Position numbers and translations under genes: made by a program
Shown here: one piece after another, positions 63,700 through 64,000 of the stretch
How the letters are laid out: the number at the start of each line of letters is the position of its first letter
How positions within the stretch are numbered: the first letter of the stretch is position 1
Assembly (NCBI GenBank): GCA_964059195.1
Contig: CAXKWD010000002.1
Span: forward strand, 169,390,559 to 169,454,558
Length of the DNA: 64,000 bases
Direction: 5' to 3'
From: Ectobius pallidus
Lineage: Eukaryota; Arthropoda; Insecta; Blattodea; Ectobiidae
Notes under the pieces: generated by a model
What the model saw: only the letters and a program-made list of their open reading frames with translations
Databases searched by the model: none
What the model was told of the DNA's origin: nothing

Positions 63700-64000
63700 A
63701 ACCCTTAACCGGGTACAACTTAGATCCTTTCAAACTTTCGAAAATTCAGGAACTTGGGGGTGATGACTTTCGCCTACAATGTGCGCTTTCCCAGTGGTAC
63801 CTACAGCAGCGACTGGAAATTCCAGACTTTCCCACCATTGTGTTGTGGACAGATGAGGCCAAGTTTACCTATGAGGGTATTTACGACATTAGAAACAGTC
63901 ATGTGTGGGCACATGTCAACCTCATGCATCACGGAAGTGTGCACTTCAACACAGTTTGAAATAAATGTTTGGGTGGGAATTGAAACAATATCTTGTTGGG
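63700..64000 (+). pseudogene. Mariner-type transposase, central part, cut by the window edge
   Basis: The frame reads DFRLQCAFSQWYLQQRLEIP, PTIVLWTDEAKFTYEGI and RNSHVWAHVNLM, matching the region of the first catalytic Asp (TDEA) of mariner-like transposases. A stop interrupts it near 63958, after which another frame continues with FEINVWVGI, so there is a one-base shift. The rest lies outside the window. Confidence 0.72.

Overview
The window looks like a piece of a large, repeat-rich insect (arthropod) genome. It is AT-rich, its host gene is split into small exons by introns of up to 14 kb, and most of the rest consists of eukaryotic transposable elements: RTE-, CR1/Jockey- and R1-type non-LTR elements, Gypsy-type LTR elements, Penelope-like, hAT, PIF-Harbinger, mariner, a Helitron and tRNA-derived SINEs. 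There are no bacterial features. A large-genome insect such as a cockroach, stick insect or cricket fits, but that is inference.

One host gene spans most of the window on the + strand. Eight coding segments with good splice sites and matching phases run from 12331 to 62996: exon 1 12331-12499, exon 2 18199-18326, exon 3 32407-32511, exon 4 41876-41927, exon 5 49715-49834, exon 6a 50010-50171, exon 6b 50208-50369 and exon 7 62863-62996 with the stop. The product is an ankyrin-repeat protein with one N-terminal transmembrane segment and a basic tail. The start codon and any earlier exon were not found. Exons 6a and 6b are homologous tandem copies of equal length (162 nt, both phase 1-1) separated by only 36 nt. 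Splicing either one to exon 7 completes an ankyrin repeat, splicing both in series would break a repeat, and retaining the 36 nt would restore repeat spacing. This is the most interesting host-gene feature.

The introns and flanks hold the mobile elements. From the left: a CR1/Jockey-type reverse transcriptase remnant (2.1-3.1 kb), MITE-like and foldback elements (0.6, 3.4, 5.2, 8.2, 8.9 kb), and a Penelope-like fragment (11.8 kb). Intron 1 holds an ATCGAT-rich MITE and a SINE. Intron 2 holds foldbacks, two RTE-type remnants, and a 6.5 kb LTR element on the minus strand (24.0-30.5 kb) with two 1349-bp LTRs, a tRNA-Lys primer site and an intact 829-residue Gag ORF but no pol. It also holds a TTAA-flanked element carrying a 5'-truncated CR1-type copy. 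Intron 3 holds a Helitron inside a non-LTR remnant, a 105-bp-arm palindrome carrying hammerhead-ribozyme cores, a decayed Gypsy element and a SINE. Intron 4 holds a large 5'-truncated RTE element (44.1-46.9 kb), a SINE and an R1-like remnant. The last intron holds a PIF-Harbinger-like element with a non-LTR element and a mariner nested inside it, two members of one hAT family, another TTAA-type element with nested insertions, and hAT and THAP-like transposase remnants. The right edge cuts through another mariner-type transposase.

Many of the insertions keep clear target-site duplications, which allows exact boundaries and relative insertion order.
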